Source: Mycolicibacterium fluoranthenivorans (GTDB lineage Bacteria; Actinomycetota; Actinomycetes; Mycobacteriales; Mycobacteriaceae). From it: 64,000 nt of DNA. The notes beneath the pieces are model-generated. The model did no database searches. It saw only the letters and a list, made by a program, of their open reading frames with translations, and was not told the origin of the DNA. The position numbers and the translations under genes are program-made. Below, piece by piece: positions 24,656 to 33,139 of this stretch (the stretch's first letter is position 1; the number at the start of each line of letters is the position of its first letter). Location: positions 620,001 through 684,000 of the forward strand of contig NZ_JAANOW010000002.1 in assembly GCF_011758805.1 (NCBI RefSeq), written 5' to 3'.

Positions 24656-25258
24656 TCAGCGTCGGCGGATACGGTCGTCGACGAAGCCCCGAACCACATG
24701 TGAACGGACGAAGTCGGCCACTGCATCGTTGTTGCGCTGGTCGAAGTACGGCGACGGAGTAGTGAAGAGCGAGAACAACATCCGTGAGAACCACTCTGTC
24801 GCCGAGGTGATATCGAGATCGCTGCGCACCTCGCCGGTGACGCGTGCCGCCGATATGTAGGGCGCTATGAACTCGGCACACTCGCGTAGCAGCGTCGCCG
24901 CATTCTTGGTGAGCATGAGGTTCACTTCTTCCTGATCGAAGTACACCTCGGGTTCTACGACCTGGCGGGCCTGTGTCACGAAGACCGCCGCGCGGACGAG
25001 TCTGTCTTCCAGCGTGCTGCCGCCGTCGCGGTCGATGGCCTTGGCCATGTTGCGATAGAAGCGTTGCGACGCCACCTCGGCGCACGCCTCGACGACGGTC
25101 TCCTTGTCACGGAAGTACTCGTAGAACGTGCTGCGGGAGACGTCGGCGGCACGCGCGATATCCACGATCGTGGTCTTACGCAGACCGTGGTCGCGGAAGC
25201 AGGCGAAGGCGGCCATGATGATCATCTGGCGGGTGTCAGCCGTCGTAACCTGCGTCAT
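24656..25258 (-). CDS. TetR/AcrR family transcriptional regulator
   Basis: 200 residues. Helix-turn-helix at about residues 27-50 (TIVDIARAADVSRSTFYEYF), then a helical ligand-binding domain with no known family signature. It lies between the ferredoxin pair and the igr-like operon, 69 bp after the last gene of that operon on the same strand. It is a candidate for the factor that binds the 16-bp palindromes, as the other TetR in the window has its own distinct operator, but no full 16-bp site lies in its own upstream gap, so this is unproven. Confidence 0.9.
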   Translation of the reverse strand: MTQVTTADTRQMIIMAAFACFRDHGLRKTTIVDIARAADVSRSTFYEYFRDKETVVEACAEVASQRFYRNMAKAIDRDGGSTLEDRLVRAAVFVTQARQVVEPEVYFDQEEVNLMLTKNAATLLRECAEFIAPYISAARVTGEVRSDLDITSATEWFSRMLFSLFTTPSPYFDQRNNDAVADFVRSHVVRGFVDDRIRRR

Positions 25259-25327
25259 ACCGGCATCAGTCCTCTCAGATCGCTCGCTCGCGGCAATCTT
25301 GTCGACGACAATAGCTGGCCTCGGTTC

Positions 25328-26497
25328 TCATTGGTCGGGTGCCAGGATCAACCCGCTGGTGGGCACCCCGGTGCCGGAGGTGACGAGCACATGTTCAACG
25401 TCCGGCACCTGGTTGTAGGACGTGCCGCGGACCTGCCGCACGCCTTCGGTAATGCCGTTCATCCCGTGGATGTACGCCTCGCCCAGCAGGCCACCATTGG
25501 TGTTGATGGGCATCCGGCCGCCGAGGGACAACTCCTCGACTGACACGAAGTCCTTGGCTTCGCCGCGACCGCAGAATCCGAGCTCTTCGAGCTGGGTGAA
25601 CACAAAGGGGGTGAAGTGGTCGTAGAGGAACGCCGTGGAGATATCGGTTGGCTTGAGGCCGGAGTCACGCCAGAGCTTGTTGCCGACCACGCCCATTTCC
25701 GGTAGCCCGGTGATGTCGTCGCGGTAGTAGCTGGTCATGACCTCGCCGTCGTACGCGGCACCTTGAGCGGCGGCCGTGATCACCGCCGGCTTCTTGGCCA
25801 GGTCGCGGGCTCGCTCGACCGAGGTCACCACCATCGCCACGCCGCCGTCGCTCTCCTGGCAGCAGTCGAGCAGACGCACCACCGGTTCGATGATCCATCG
25901 TGACTTCTGGTGATCCTCGATGGTGATCGGCTTTTCGAAGAACCAGGCGTCCGGATTCTTGGCGGCATGCTTGCGATCGATCACCGAGATCTTACCGAAA
26001 TCGGCGTTGGTGACCCCATATTCGGTCATGTAACGCTGGGCGTGCAGCGACACCCACGCCGCCGGGGTCATGAAACCGAAAGGGGCGTAGGGCGCCATCC
26101 ACAGCGGTGTCACGCCCGGCTGCCGGCCGGCGCCGCCGAACCGGAATCCCGAGCGTTCGTTGAACGCGCGGTAACACACCACCACCTCGGCGACACCTGT
26201 CGCGATGGCCATCGCCGCCTGCAGCACAGTGCCCGCCGCGGCGCCGCCGCCGTGCGGGACCCGGGTGAAGAAGGTGAGATTCTGGATGCCCACGTTGCGG
26301 GCGACTTCGATCTCCTCGTTCTCATCGACGGTGAACGTCACCATTCCGTCGACGTCGGCCGGTTTCAAGCCGGCGTCGGCGATGGCGGCCTTCACCGCCT
26401 CGCAGGCGAGCTGCATCTCGGTGCGCCCGGATTCCTTGGAGAACTCCGTCTGACCGATCCCGGCGATCGCGGCCTTGCCGCCGATTCCGTCGGTCAC
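25328..26497 (-). CDS. ltp2: Thiolase-like aldolase, Ltp2-type
   Basis: 389 residues with the thiolase fold pattern (AIAGIGQTEF at the N-terminus, NTNGGLLGEAYIHGMNG near 330). The nucleophilic Cys expected in SCP-type thiolases is replaced: the segment reads RVPHGGGAAAGTVL. The GHPxGxTG motif is also missing. Both features are those of Ltp2, the retro-aldolase that removes propionyl-CoA from the steroid side chain together with a DUF35 partner. It is the last gene of an igr-like operon and overlaps the hydratase gene by 4 bp. The symbol is by analogy with the cholesterol enzyme; the substrate here may differ. Confidence 0.8.
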   Translation of the reverse strand: MTDGIGGKAAIAGIGQTEFSKESGRTEMQLACEAVKAAIADAGLKPADVDGMVTFTVDENEEIEVARNVGIQNLTFFTRVPHGGGAAAGTVLQAAMAIATGVAEVVVCYRAFNERSGFRFGGAGRQPGVTPLWMAPYAPFGFMTPAAWVSLHAQRYMTEYGVTNADFGKISVIDRKHAAKNPDAWFFEKPITIEDHQKSRWIIEPVVRLLDCCQESDGGVAMVVTSVERARDLAKKPAVITAAAQGAAYDGEVMTSYYRDDITGLPEMGVVGNKLWRDSGLKPTDISTAFLYDHFTPFVFTQLEELGFCGRGEAKDFVSVEELSLGGRMPINTNGGLLGEAYIHGMNGITEGVRQVRGTSYNQVPDVEHVLVTSGTGVPTSGLILAPDQ

Positions 26498-26946
26498 GCG
26501 TCCACTCCGTTGAGCAGACTCAGCACTGCGGTCCCGCTGACGTGATCGCCCAGACTGTTGGAGCCCTTCAGCGACACCTCGACCAAACCCTCACCGTCGC
26601 TGGACGATTTACCCGTGACGGCGCCCGTAAAGTGCAGCGGATCGTTCGGGTAGGCGGGCACGCCGAGCCGGACCGACAGCTTCTTGATCATCGCTTCCGG
26701 GCCGGCCCAGTCGTGCAGGAACTTCACGCACAACCCGTTGGTGGTCAGGATGTTGAGGAAGATGTCCTTCGAGCCTTGCGAGTTGGCGAAGTCACGGTCG
26801 TGGTGCACCGGCATGTAATCGCGGGAGGCGATCGCACCGGCCACGATCAGCGTGGTGGTGACGGGGACTTCCAGCGGAGTCAGCTCGTCGCCGACGGCGA
26901 TCGCGTTCCACGCCAAGGTACTGGTGCGCGAGACAGTAGAGGTCAT
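26494..26946 (-). CDS. MaoC-like hydratase, ChsH1-type
   Basis: 150 residues, single hot-dog. The catalytic Asp/His pair of (R)-type hydratases is visible in SRDYMPVHHDRDFA. In the cholesterol igr operon ChsH1 pairs with ChsH2 to hydrate the enoyl-CoA of the shortened side chain. Here the gene overlaps both neighbours by 4 bp (acyl-CoA dehydrogenase upstream, aldolase downstream). I take ATG 26946; a longer open frame upstream is Arg/Gly-rich and covers the neighbouring gene. Confidence 0.83.
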   Translation of the reverse strand: MTSTVSRTSTLAWNAIAVGDELTPLEVPVTTTLIVAGAIASRDYMPVHHDRDFANSQGSKDIFLNILTTNGLCVKFLHDWAGPEAMIKKLSVRLGVPAYPNDPLHFTGAVTGKSSSDGEGLVEVSLKGSNSLGDHVSGTAVLSLLNGVDA

Positions 26947-28055
26947 GAGCGTCCTTCCGAGTAGGTGGCACCGAGGTGGGCCAGCTGCTGCGAGGCCGAA
27001 CCGAGCGATAGTTCGATCTGCTTGCCCCACAGGAAATAACGAGACAGCGGGTAAGTGATGTCGATGCCCATTCCGCCGTGCACCTGCTGAGCCGTGGCGG
27101 TCACCCGGGCCCCTGCCTCGGCGGCCCAGAACTTTGCGATCGCCGCTTCCCGATCGGCGGGCCTGCCCTCGGCAATCAGCCACGCCGCGTGCAGCGTCGT
27201 CCAGCGGATGGCCTCGACGTCGATGAAGGCATCCGCCATGCGCTGTTGGACGGCCTGAAATGAGCCGATCGGCCGCCCGAACTGCTCACGTTCGGTGGTG
27301 TACGACGCGGAAAGCTTGAGCGCACGGTCCGCGACGCCGATCTGGATGGCGGCCAAGCCCACGAGTGCCCTGGTGTGCAGCGAACGCACGATGTCGCCGT
27401 CGATGTCCTCGGTCAGCCGGTGGCCGGCGGCACCGGTCAGCTCGACATCCGCGAAGGGTTCACCGTTGGTGGTGCGGACGGGCGTGACGACCACCCCGGC
27501 CGCGGGGCTTTCGACGACGAACAGGGCATTCTCGTCGTCGTCGGTGCGCGCCGAGACCACGATTGCGTTGGCCAGTTGGGCAGCAGGAACCAGATCCTTG
27601 GTCCCGTTGAGGATCCACCGGTCGCCGTCGCGACGGGCGGTGGTGCGCGGCACGGAGGGATCGGAGTACCCGGGCTCGCTGAGCGCCGCGGTCAGAATCG
27701 TACTGCCGTCCACCACGCCCGGCAGATAACGGTCTTGTAGTGCCTTATCACCGTGTCGAGCAAGGGAATCCGCGCCGAGCAACAGTGTCGCGTACAAGGG
27801 GACCGGCGCCACGCTCCACCCGACCTCGGTGAGCAGTACCGCCAACTCCAGTGGGCCGCCGCCACTGCCGCCGACCGACTCGGGTAGCGCGATGCCGAGC
27901 AGGTCCGACGCCGCGAGTTCACTCCACAGCGCGGGATCGAACCGGACCCCGCCGGCCTCCAGCGCGGTGAGGTGTTCGGGGGTGGCGCGGTGCTCGAACA
28001 GCTGCCGGGCCACCTTGCCCACGGTTTCCTGCTCTTCGGTGAATGAGAAGTCCAT
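26943..28055 (-). CDS. Acyl-CoA dehydrogenase, ChsE-type subunit
   Basis: 370 residues, slightly short for the family. The flavin- and substrate-site motifs include REQFGRPIGSFQAVQQRMAD and QVHGGMGIDITYPLSRYF near the C-terminus; the usual YTEPxxGSD loop is altered to LSEPGYSDPSV. Shortened and altered subunits of this kind form alpha2beta2 heterotetramers in steroid catabolism (ChsE1/ChsE2). The partner is probably the 393-residue enzyme at 29054-30235. It uses FAD to introduce a double bond into an acyl-CoA. Confidence 0.86.
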   Translation of the reverse strand: MDFSFTEEQETVGKVARQLFEHRATPEHLTALEAGGVRFDPALWSELAASDLLGIALPESVGGSGGGPLELAVLLTEVGWSVAPVPLYATLLLGADSLARHGDKALQDRYLPGVVDGSTILTAALSEPGYSDPSVPRTTARRDGDRWILNGTKDLVPAAQLANAIVVSARTDDDENALFVVESPAAGVVVTPVRTTNGEPFADVELTGAAGHRLTEDIDGDIVRSLHTRALVGLAAIQIGVADRALKLSASYTTEREQFGRPIGSFQAVQQRMADAFIDVEAIRWTTLHAAWLIAEGRPADREAAIAKFWAAEAGARVTATAQQVHGGMGIDITYPLSRYFLWGKQIELSLGSASQQLAHLGATYSEGRS

Positions 28056-28073
28056 ATCGTCATACGCTCCGTA

Positions 28074-28487
28074 TCAGCTTGCCGGCCGGAATTGGTGCAG
28101 GACGAGTTCGTCCCCGCTGGGCAGCGCTTCGAAGGTCTCGTAGAACACCTCGACCGGCAGGCCCGCGGTGATGTCCTCCGGGGTGATGTCGCACAGGTTC
28201 GACACGAGGCGAACGCCTTCGTCGAGCTCGATCAGGGCGACCACGTACGGATACTGCAGGAAGGGCAGCGGTGGGTACTGGGGCATGATGTGGCTGTACA
28301 CGGTGCCGTGCCCGCTGGAGACCACGTAGTCCCAGTTCAGTGACTGACAGGTACCGCACATCGGCCGCGGCGGAACGCGCAGCGTTTTGCAGTCGGTGCA
28401 GCGCTGGATGCGCAGTTCGTGTTCCTTGAGGCCGGACCAGAAGAACTCGGTGTCCGGGCTGATGGACGGGGCAAGCCGGTGACTCAT
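28074..28487 (-). CDS. DUF35 OB-fold/zinc-ribbon protein (ChsH2 C-terminal half)
   Basis: 137 residues. A rubredoxin-like zinc ribbon (Cys30, Cys33, Cys44, Cys47; CTDCKTL and CGTCQSL) is followed by an OB-fold (VVSSGHGTVYSHI, VVALIELDEGVRL). In the cholesterol pathway this domain is the C-terminal half of ChsH2 and is needed by the Ltp2 aldolase. Here it is a separate gene whose start overlaps the stop of the MaoC-type gene by 4 bp, so the same two domains come in the same order but are split. It probably binds the aldolase at 25328. Confidence 0.85.
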   Translation of the reverse strand: MSHRLAPSISPDTEFFWSGLKEHELRIQRCTDCKTLRVPPRPMCGTCQSLNWDYVVSSGHGTVYSHIMPQYPPLPFLQYPYVVALIELDEGVRLVSNLCDITPEDITAGLPVEVFYETFEALPSGDELVLHQFRPAS

Positions 28488-29035
28488 CGGCGTGCCGACT
28501 TGAATCGAAGGGTGCGGAAGCGCTGACGGCCGATGAGTTCGCCGTCCTGGTTGCGATACGTCGTTATCCAGGTGACGAAGAATCCCGTCCCCATCGCGGT
28601 CTTCTTCTCATCGGAGATGGTCTCGAACACAGTCTCCGCGCTGATCTCTTCGCCCACCCGCGGATACCGCTCGATCTCGAATTCCGAGTTCGTCGCGATG
28701 ATGCCGGTATAGCCGGCGTCGGCCAGGAACTGCAAGGGGTTCTCGCCGAGCTCGACGGGGACCCCACCGCGGTCGTGGATGCCCTCGAGCTTGGGCGGCG
28801 CCATGGTCCACGATTGCAGCATCACCGGCGGTGACACCAGCGCCCCGTAGCGCGACGTCGTCGCGAACTCCTGGTCCAGGTAGGCGGGGTTGAAATCACT
28901 GAGGGCATGCGCCCAGTGCCGGATCATCGCGGCATTCACCGGGTCGGGTGCCTTGACCGGCTGCCCCGTGCTGATCGGCTGCCCGATCAGCGCGTCCAGG
29001 CGTTCGCGCAATGCGGTGTTCGATTCGTCGCTCAC
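28484..29035 (-). CDS. MaoC-like hydratase (ChsH2 N-terminal half)
   Basis: 183 residues with the N-terminal FAS1/MaoC-type hot-dog pattern: RHWAHALSDFNPAYLD, then YGALVSPPVMLQSW, and VGEEISAETVFETIS. Asp-for-catalysis segment SDFNPAYLD is present, but the HxD pattern is not, as expected for the structural subunit that pairs with a ChsH1-type catalytic subunit. The partner genes are 26494-26946 (ChsH1-like) and 28074-28487 (DUF35). In the cholesterol operon this half and the DUF35 half are one protein. Confidence 0.82.
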   Translation of the reverse strand: MSDESNTALRERLDALIGQPISTGQPVKAPDPVNAAMIRHWAHALSDFNPAYLDQEFATTSRYGALVSPPVMLQSWTMAPPKLEGIHDRGGVPVELGENPLQFLADAGYTGIIATNSEFEIERYPRVGEEISAETVFETISDEKKTAMGTGFFVTWITTYRNQDGELIGRQRFRTLRFKSARR

Positions 29036-29053
29036 TGGTGTGGACCCTTTCCT

Positions 29054-30235
29054 TCAGGAGGCGCGCATGTCGCGTGGTGCACGGGGCATGAGCAGCCCGG
29101 CCATGGCGATGATGTCGCGTTGGAGTTCGTTGGCGCCGCCACCGAACGTGTTGATCACTGCGAGGCGGTAGGCACTTTCGAGTTCACCCTTGAGCGGGGC
29201 GTCGGTGCCCTTGCGGCTGCCGCCTTGTCCGACGATGTCCAGCAGCTCTCGGGCCACCTGCTGGGTGAGTTCGGTACCGAAGACCTTGGTGGCCGAGGCT
29301 TCTCCCATGCCCAGCGCACCTGAGCTCAGCGTCGTGTTCACCCGCAAGTTGAGCAGGCGGTACGCGGCGACCTGCGCCTCGACACGGGCCAGCGCCTGCT
29401 GCACCCACGGCTTGTCGATCACGCGTTCGCCGTCCAGCGGGGTGCTCCTGGCCCAGGCGAGCGTCTGGTGGAACAGCGGCTCCAGCGCTCCAAGGTTGCC
29501 CAGCGCGGCCCGCTCCAGGTTGAGTTGGTTGGTGACCAGCTTCCAGCCATCGTTCTCGCCGAGCACGATGGCGCTGTCGGGCACCCGCACGTCGTCGTAG
29601 AACGTGTAGTACGTGGACACTCCTGGCATGGTGTGCAGCGGCTTCCACGAAAAGCCGGGACTGTCGGTCGGGACGATGAAGAGGGTGATCCCCTTGTGTT
29701 TCTTGGCATTCGGATCGGTACGGGCAGCCAGCCAGATGTAGTCGGCGAACGCGGCGCCGCTGGTGAACATCTTGGAGCCGTTGATCACCCACTCATTGCC
29801 GTCGCGAACCGCCGTGGTGCGCAGCGACGCCAGGTCGCTGCCCGCACCCGGTTCGGAGTAACCGATCGCGAAGTCGACGGTGCCCTTGAGGATGGCGGGC
29901 AGGAACGTGTTCTTCTGTTCGTCGGTCCCGTACTGGATAAGGGTGGGGCCGACGGTGTTCAGGGTGATCATCGGCAGCGGCGCGTGCACCCGCCGTGCTT
30001 CTTCACCGAAGATGTACTGCTCCAACGCCGTCAGGCCGTGGCCGCCGTACTCCACCGGCCAGGCGACCCCGAGCAGGCCGGCCTCGCCGAGTGCATGCCG
30101 GGCTTCCGTCATCGCATCGCCACCCTCCATGAGACCCGCGACGGCGGCGCGCCGTTCGGGTGTCATGACCGCCTCGAGGCGTGCGCGGTAGTCCTTGCGC
30201 AGTTGCTCCTGTCGGGGTGTGTAGTCGAAATCCAT
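29054..30235 (-). CDS. Acyl-CoA dehydrogenase, ChsE-type subunit
   Basis: 393 residues, full-length acyl-CoA dehydrogenase. YSEPGAGSDLASLRT is the substrate/flavin loop, and INGSKMFTSGA and VGQGGSRKG are present. I choose ATG 30235, which shares one base with the P450 stop (TGATG); the longer frame reads back over the P450 gene. It is likely to form a heteromeric dehydrogenase with the 370-residue protein of this operon. It follows the P450 directly, as ChsE1 follows cyp125 in the cholesterol igr operon. Confidence 0.88.
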   Translation of the reverse strand: MDFDYTPRQEQLRKDYRARLEAVMTPERRAAVAGLMEGGDAMTEARHALGEAGLLGVAWPVEYGGHGLTALEQYIFGEEARRVHAPLPMITLNTVGPTLIQYGTDEQKNTFLPAILKGTVDFAIGYSEPGAGSDLASLRTTAVRDGNEWVINGSKMFTSGAAFADYIWLAARTDPNAKKHKGITLFIVPTDSPGFSWKPLHTMPGVSTYYTFYDDVRVPDSAIVLGENDGWKLVTNQLNLERAALGNLGALEPLFHQTLAWARSTPLDGERVIDKPWVQQALARVEAQVAAYRLLNLRVNTTLSSGALGMGEASATKVFGTELTQQVARELLDIVGQGGSRKGTDAPLKGELESAYRLAVINTFGGGANELQRDIIAMAGLLMPRAPRDMRAS

Positions 30236-31428
30236 CAGATGTTCGCTTTCAATCGCACCGGCATACGTTTGACACCCGGGACCATCGTCGCGCGCAGGCG
30301 GGTCACGTCTCCGGTCAGTTCGATGGTCGGGTAGGTGCCCAACAGCACCTCGAACATCACCCTGGCTTCCAGGCGCGCCAGTTGCGCTCCCAGGCATGCG
30401 TGCTCGCCGGCACCGAATGCGATGTGCGGGTTGGGATTACGGGTGATGTCGAATTCCTCTGCGGTGGGTCCGAAGATCTCCTCGTCCCGGTTGGCCGCCC
30501 CGTAGAGCATCACCACCGTGTCTCCGGCCTTGATCTGCTGACCGCGGATCTCGATGTCTCCGGTGGCTCGCCTGGCCATGTGGGTCACCGGGCTGGTGTA
30601 GCGCAGCATCTCTTCGATCGCAGTGGGCAGCAGCGTGGGGTCCGATTTCAGCAGTGCGAACTGATCAGGGTGCTCGATCAGGGTCAGTGTTCCCAGTGCG
30701 ATCAGATTGCGGGTGGTTTCGTTACCGGCGACCAGCAGCAAGAACGAAAAGTTGAGCAGGTCCTCGTCACTGAGCCGTTCCCCGTCGACTTCGGCCGAGG
30801 CCAGAATGGACAGCAGATCGTCCTGGCCGGATACCTTACCGGACCGGCGGTCGGCGATGAGGTTGGTGAAGTAGGCGTACAACTCGGCCAGTGCGGAGAG
30901 GTGATCCATCTCGATATCGGGGTCGGCGGTCCCGACCGCCGCGTCCGACCACGCTCTGAACTGCTCCCAGTCCTCCGGCGGCGCGCCCAGCATCTCGGCG
31001 ATCATCCGGGTCGGCAGGGGGGCGGCGATCTGCTCGGCAAACTCGTATTCGCGGCCGGGCTCGACGTCGTCGAGGATGTTCTTGACGATCTCGCGCACCT
31101 TGGGCTCCAGCAAGGTCACCTGGCGCCGGGTGAAGCCGGAGTTGATGAGCTTGCGCAGCTGCCGGTGCCGGGGCGGATCCGTGAAGATCAGATTGCCCTC
31201 CTGCACCGGCTCGGGCTGCGTCGGGTCGGGGATGGTGATGCCTTTTGTGGACGAGAACTTGTGCGGGTTGCCCGAGACGAAACGGACATCCTCGTACTTC
31301 GACAGCGCCCAGAAATTCGTGACGTCGTTCCACACCACCGGGGTGGAATTGCGCAGTTCCCGATAGGCGGGATACGGGTCGCCGGCGTAGAAGTCCGGCG
31401 AGTGCAGGGGGATCGTGGTTGTGGGCAA
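30235..31428 (-). CDS. Cytochrome P450 heading the igr-like operon
   Basis: 397 residues from TTG 31428. That start has GAGGAAGG six bases upstream and gives the normal P450 N-terminus (PTTTIPLHSPDFYAGDPYPA); the ATG at 31521 would add 31 unrelated residues. I-helix VAGNETTRN, ExxR in EEMLRYT, haem Cys345 in AFGAGEHACLG. By position it is the counterpart of cyp125, the C26/27 oxidase of the cholesterol igr operon, but I cannot assign it to a CYP family from sequence alone. It probably starts side-chain oxidation. Divergent from the ALDH at 31679. Confidence 0.92.
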   Translation of the reverse strand: MPTTTIPLHSPDFYAGDPYPAYRELRNSTPVVWNDVTNFWALSKYEDVRFVSGNPHKFSSTKGITIPDPTQPEPVQEGNLIFTDPPRHRQLRKLINSGFTRRQVTLLEPKVREIVKNILDDVEPGREYEFAEQIAAPLPTRMIAEMLGAPPEDWEQFRAWSDAAVGTADPDIEMDHLSALAELYAYFTNLIADRRSGKVSGQDDLLSILASAEVDGERLSDEDLLNFSFLLLVAGNETTRNLIALGTLTLIEHPDQFALLKSDPTLLPTAIEEMLRYTSPVTHMARRATGDIEIRGQQIKAGDTVVMLYGAANRDEEIFGPTAEEFDITRNPNPHIAFGAGEHACLGAQLARLEARVMFEVLLGTYPTIELTGDVTRLRATMVPGVKRMPVRLKANI

Positions 31429-31526
31429 CGGATGCCTTCCTCGGCAGAAGCTCGGATCGGACAGTATGTCTGCGAATGTCCGACTCGCGATCTGTCTACC
31501 GCACCCCGCAATATGTGTCAATCAGC

Positions 31527-31565
31527 GGTAAAGACCTTATTTATCGGTATCTATCGGAATTATCG
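31527..31565. promoter_or_regulatory. Repeat-rich divergent promoter region
   Basis: Between the P450 and ALDH genes there is an imperfect inverted repeat GGTAAAGACCTTATTTATC (31527-31545) and three direct TATCG repeats at 31542, 31552 and 31561, spaced about one helical turn. The AT-rich character stands out against the surrounding DNA. It probably holds promoters for one or both divergent operons. Confidence 0.4.
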
Positions 31566-31678
31566 ACGTTGACGCTGTTGGTCGGCGAGGTGTACACAGG
31601 GATCGGATATGTCCGTTCTTCGGAGGGCGTCAGCGTGGTCCCGGCCGGGACCACGCCGACGAGGAAGGCAGTGCCCTG

Positions 31679-33139
31679 GTGGTTGATCACGGCTCATTCG
31701 TCGACGTGCAGGGGAATTACATCGACGGTCGATGGATCCCCCCGCAGGACGGTCGTTACGACGTTGTCGACCCCAGCACCGAGCAGGTCATTGCCACTGC
31801 GCCCGATGCCGGGGTGGCCGACGTGGCCAGTGCCGTGGGCGCCGCGCGCCGAGCCTTCGACTCCGGGCCCTGGCCGCGGCTGGACCCGGCCGAGCGCGGC
31901 CGGTGCCTCCAGCAGCTCAGCGACGCGCTGCTGGCCCGGGCCGACGATCTTTACCGGCTGGCCCAGCAGGAGTGGGGCTGCACGGCAAACGAACGGCTGA
32001 TCCACGTCGAAGGTCCGGCGTTCATGGCCGGGCATTCGGCGGAGCTGGCCAGCGTGCCGGCGGAGGCTCCGCTCGACGCGTGGGGTGCGGGCGGGAACAC
32101 GCTGCTGCGCTACGAACCGCTCGGCGTGGTCGCGGCGATGACGCCGTGGAATTTCCCGCACACCCTCAACGTGATGAAGCTGGGGGCCGCCCTGGCGGCC
32201 GGGAACACGTTGGTGCTCAAGCCGTCACCGCTGACGCCGCTGGCGGGTTTCGCGCTGGCCCGCATCATCGCCGAGGAGACCGACATCCCGCACGGTGTGG
32301 TGAACGTGGTGGCTCCGCGCGGTATCGCTGCCAGCAGGGCCCTGACCCAGGACCCCGGCGTGGACATGGTCAGCTTCACGGGCAGTTCGGCGGTCGGGCG
32401 CGACGTCATGGCCGCCGCGGCGGCGTCGATGAAACGCGTCCTGTTGGAGTGCGGGGGCAAATCCGCGAGCATTCTCGTCGACGACGTCGAGATCACCGAC
32501 GCGCTGCTCGAACGTCTTCTGTTCGAGGGTTGCACTCTGCACGCAGGTCAGGCCTGCATCTTGAACAGCCGGCTGCTGGTGCCGGATGCGATCCACGACG
32601 AGGTGGTCGACCGACTGTGCGCGCTGGCGCGCGCGGTCGTGCTCGGCGATCCTCGTGATCCCGATACCACGATGGGACCACTGATCAGCCGCGAGCATCT
32701 GGAGCGGGTGGAAACCTTTGTGGCGCAGGCTGAAAGCGAAGGGGCGACGGTGCGGGCCGGTGGACGACGGCCCAAAGATCAGTTCAGCGGTTACTTCTTC
32801 GAACCGACGATACTCACGGATGTGACGCCGGACGCCGCGATCGCACAGGAAGAGGTTTTCGGTCCGGTGCTTACGGTGCTGCGTTACCGCACCGATGACG
32901 AGGCGGTGGTGATCGCCAATGACTCGCCGTACGGTCTGGGCGGGGCGGTGTGGGGGACCGATGTCGACCGTGCGCTCGGGCTGGCCCGGGGCATGCGGAC
33001 CGGCCAGGTGTCGATCAACGGCACTATCGCCGGCGATGCGCCGTTCGGCGGATTCAAGCAGAGTGGGATCGGCCGTGAGGGCGGCCTGTTGGGGCTGCGG
33101 GGCTACATGGAGCCCAAGGTGATCGGCGTGCCGTCGTGA
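31679..33139 (+). CDS. Aldehyde dehydrogenase
   Basis: 486 residues. Oxyanion Asn in MTPWNFPHT, base Glu257 in LLECGGKSA, nucleophile Cys293 in HAGQACILN, and FGGFKQSGIGREGG at the C-terminus. GTG 31679 with GAGGAAGG ten bases upstream. It oxidises an aldehyde, perhaps one made by the divergent P450. The stop overlaps the CoA-transferase start by 4 bp (GTGA), so acid formation and CoA loading look translationally coupled. Confidence 0.92.
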   Translation: MVDHGSFVDVQGNYIDGRWIPPQDGRYDVVDPSTEQVIATAPDAGVADVASAVGAARRAFDSGPWPRLDPAERGRCLQQLSDALLARADDLYRLAQQEWGCTANERLIHVEGPAFMAGHSAELASVPAEAPLDAWGAGGNTLLRYEPLGVVAAMTPWNFPHTLNVMKLGAALAAGNTLVLKPSPLTPLAGFALARIIAEETDIPHGVVNVVAPRGIAASRALTQDPGVDMVSFTGSSAVGRDVMAAAAASMKRVLLECGGKSASILVDDVEITDALLERLLFEGCTLHAGQACILNSRLLVPDAIHDEVVDRLCALARAVVLGDPRDPDTTMGPLISREHLERVETFVAQAESEGATVRAGGRRPKDQFSGYFFEPTILTDVTPDAAIAQEEVFGPVLTVLRYRTDDEAVVIANDSPYGLGGAVWGTDVDRALGLARGMRTGQVSINGTIAGDAPFGGFKQSGIGREGGLLGLRGYMEPKVIGVPS

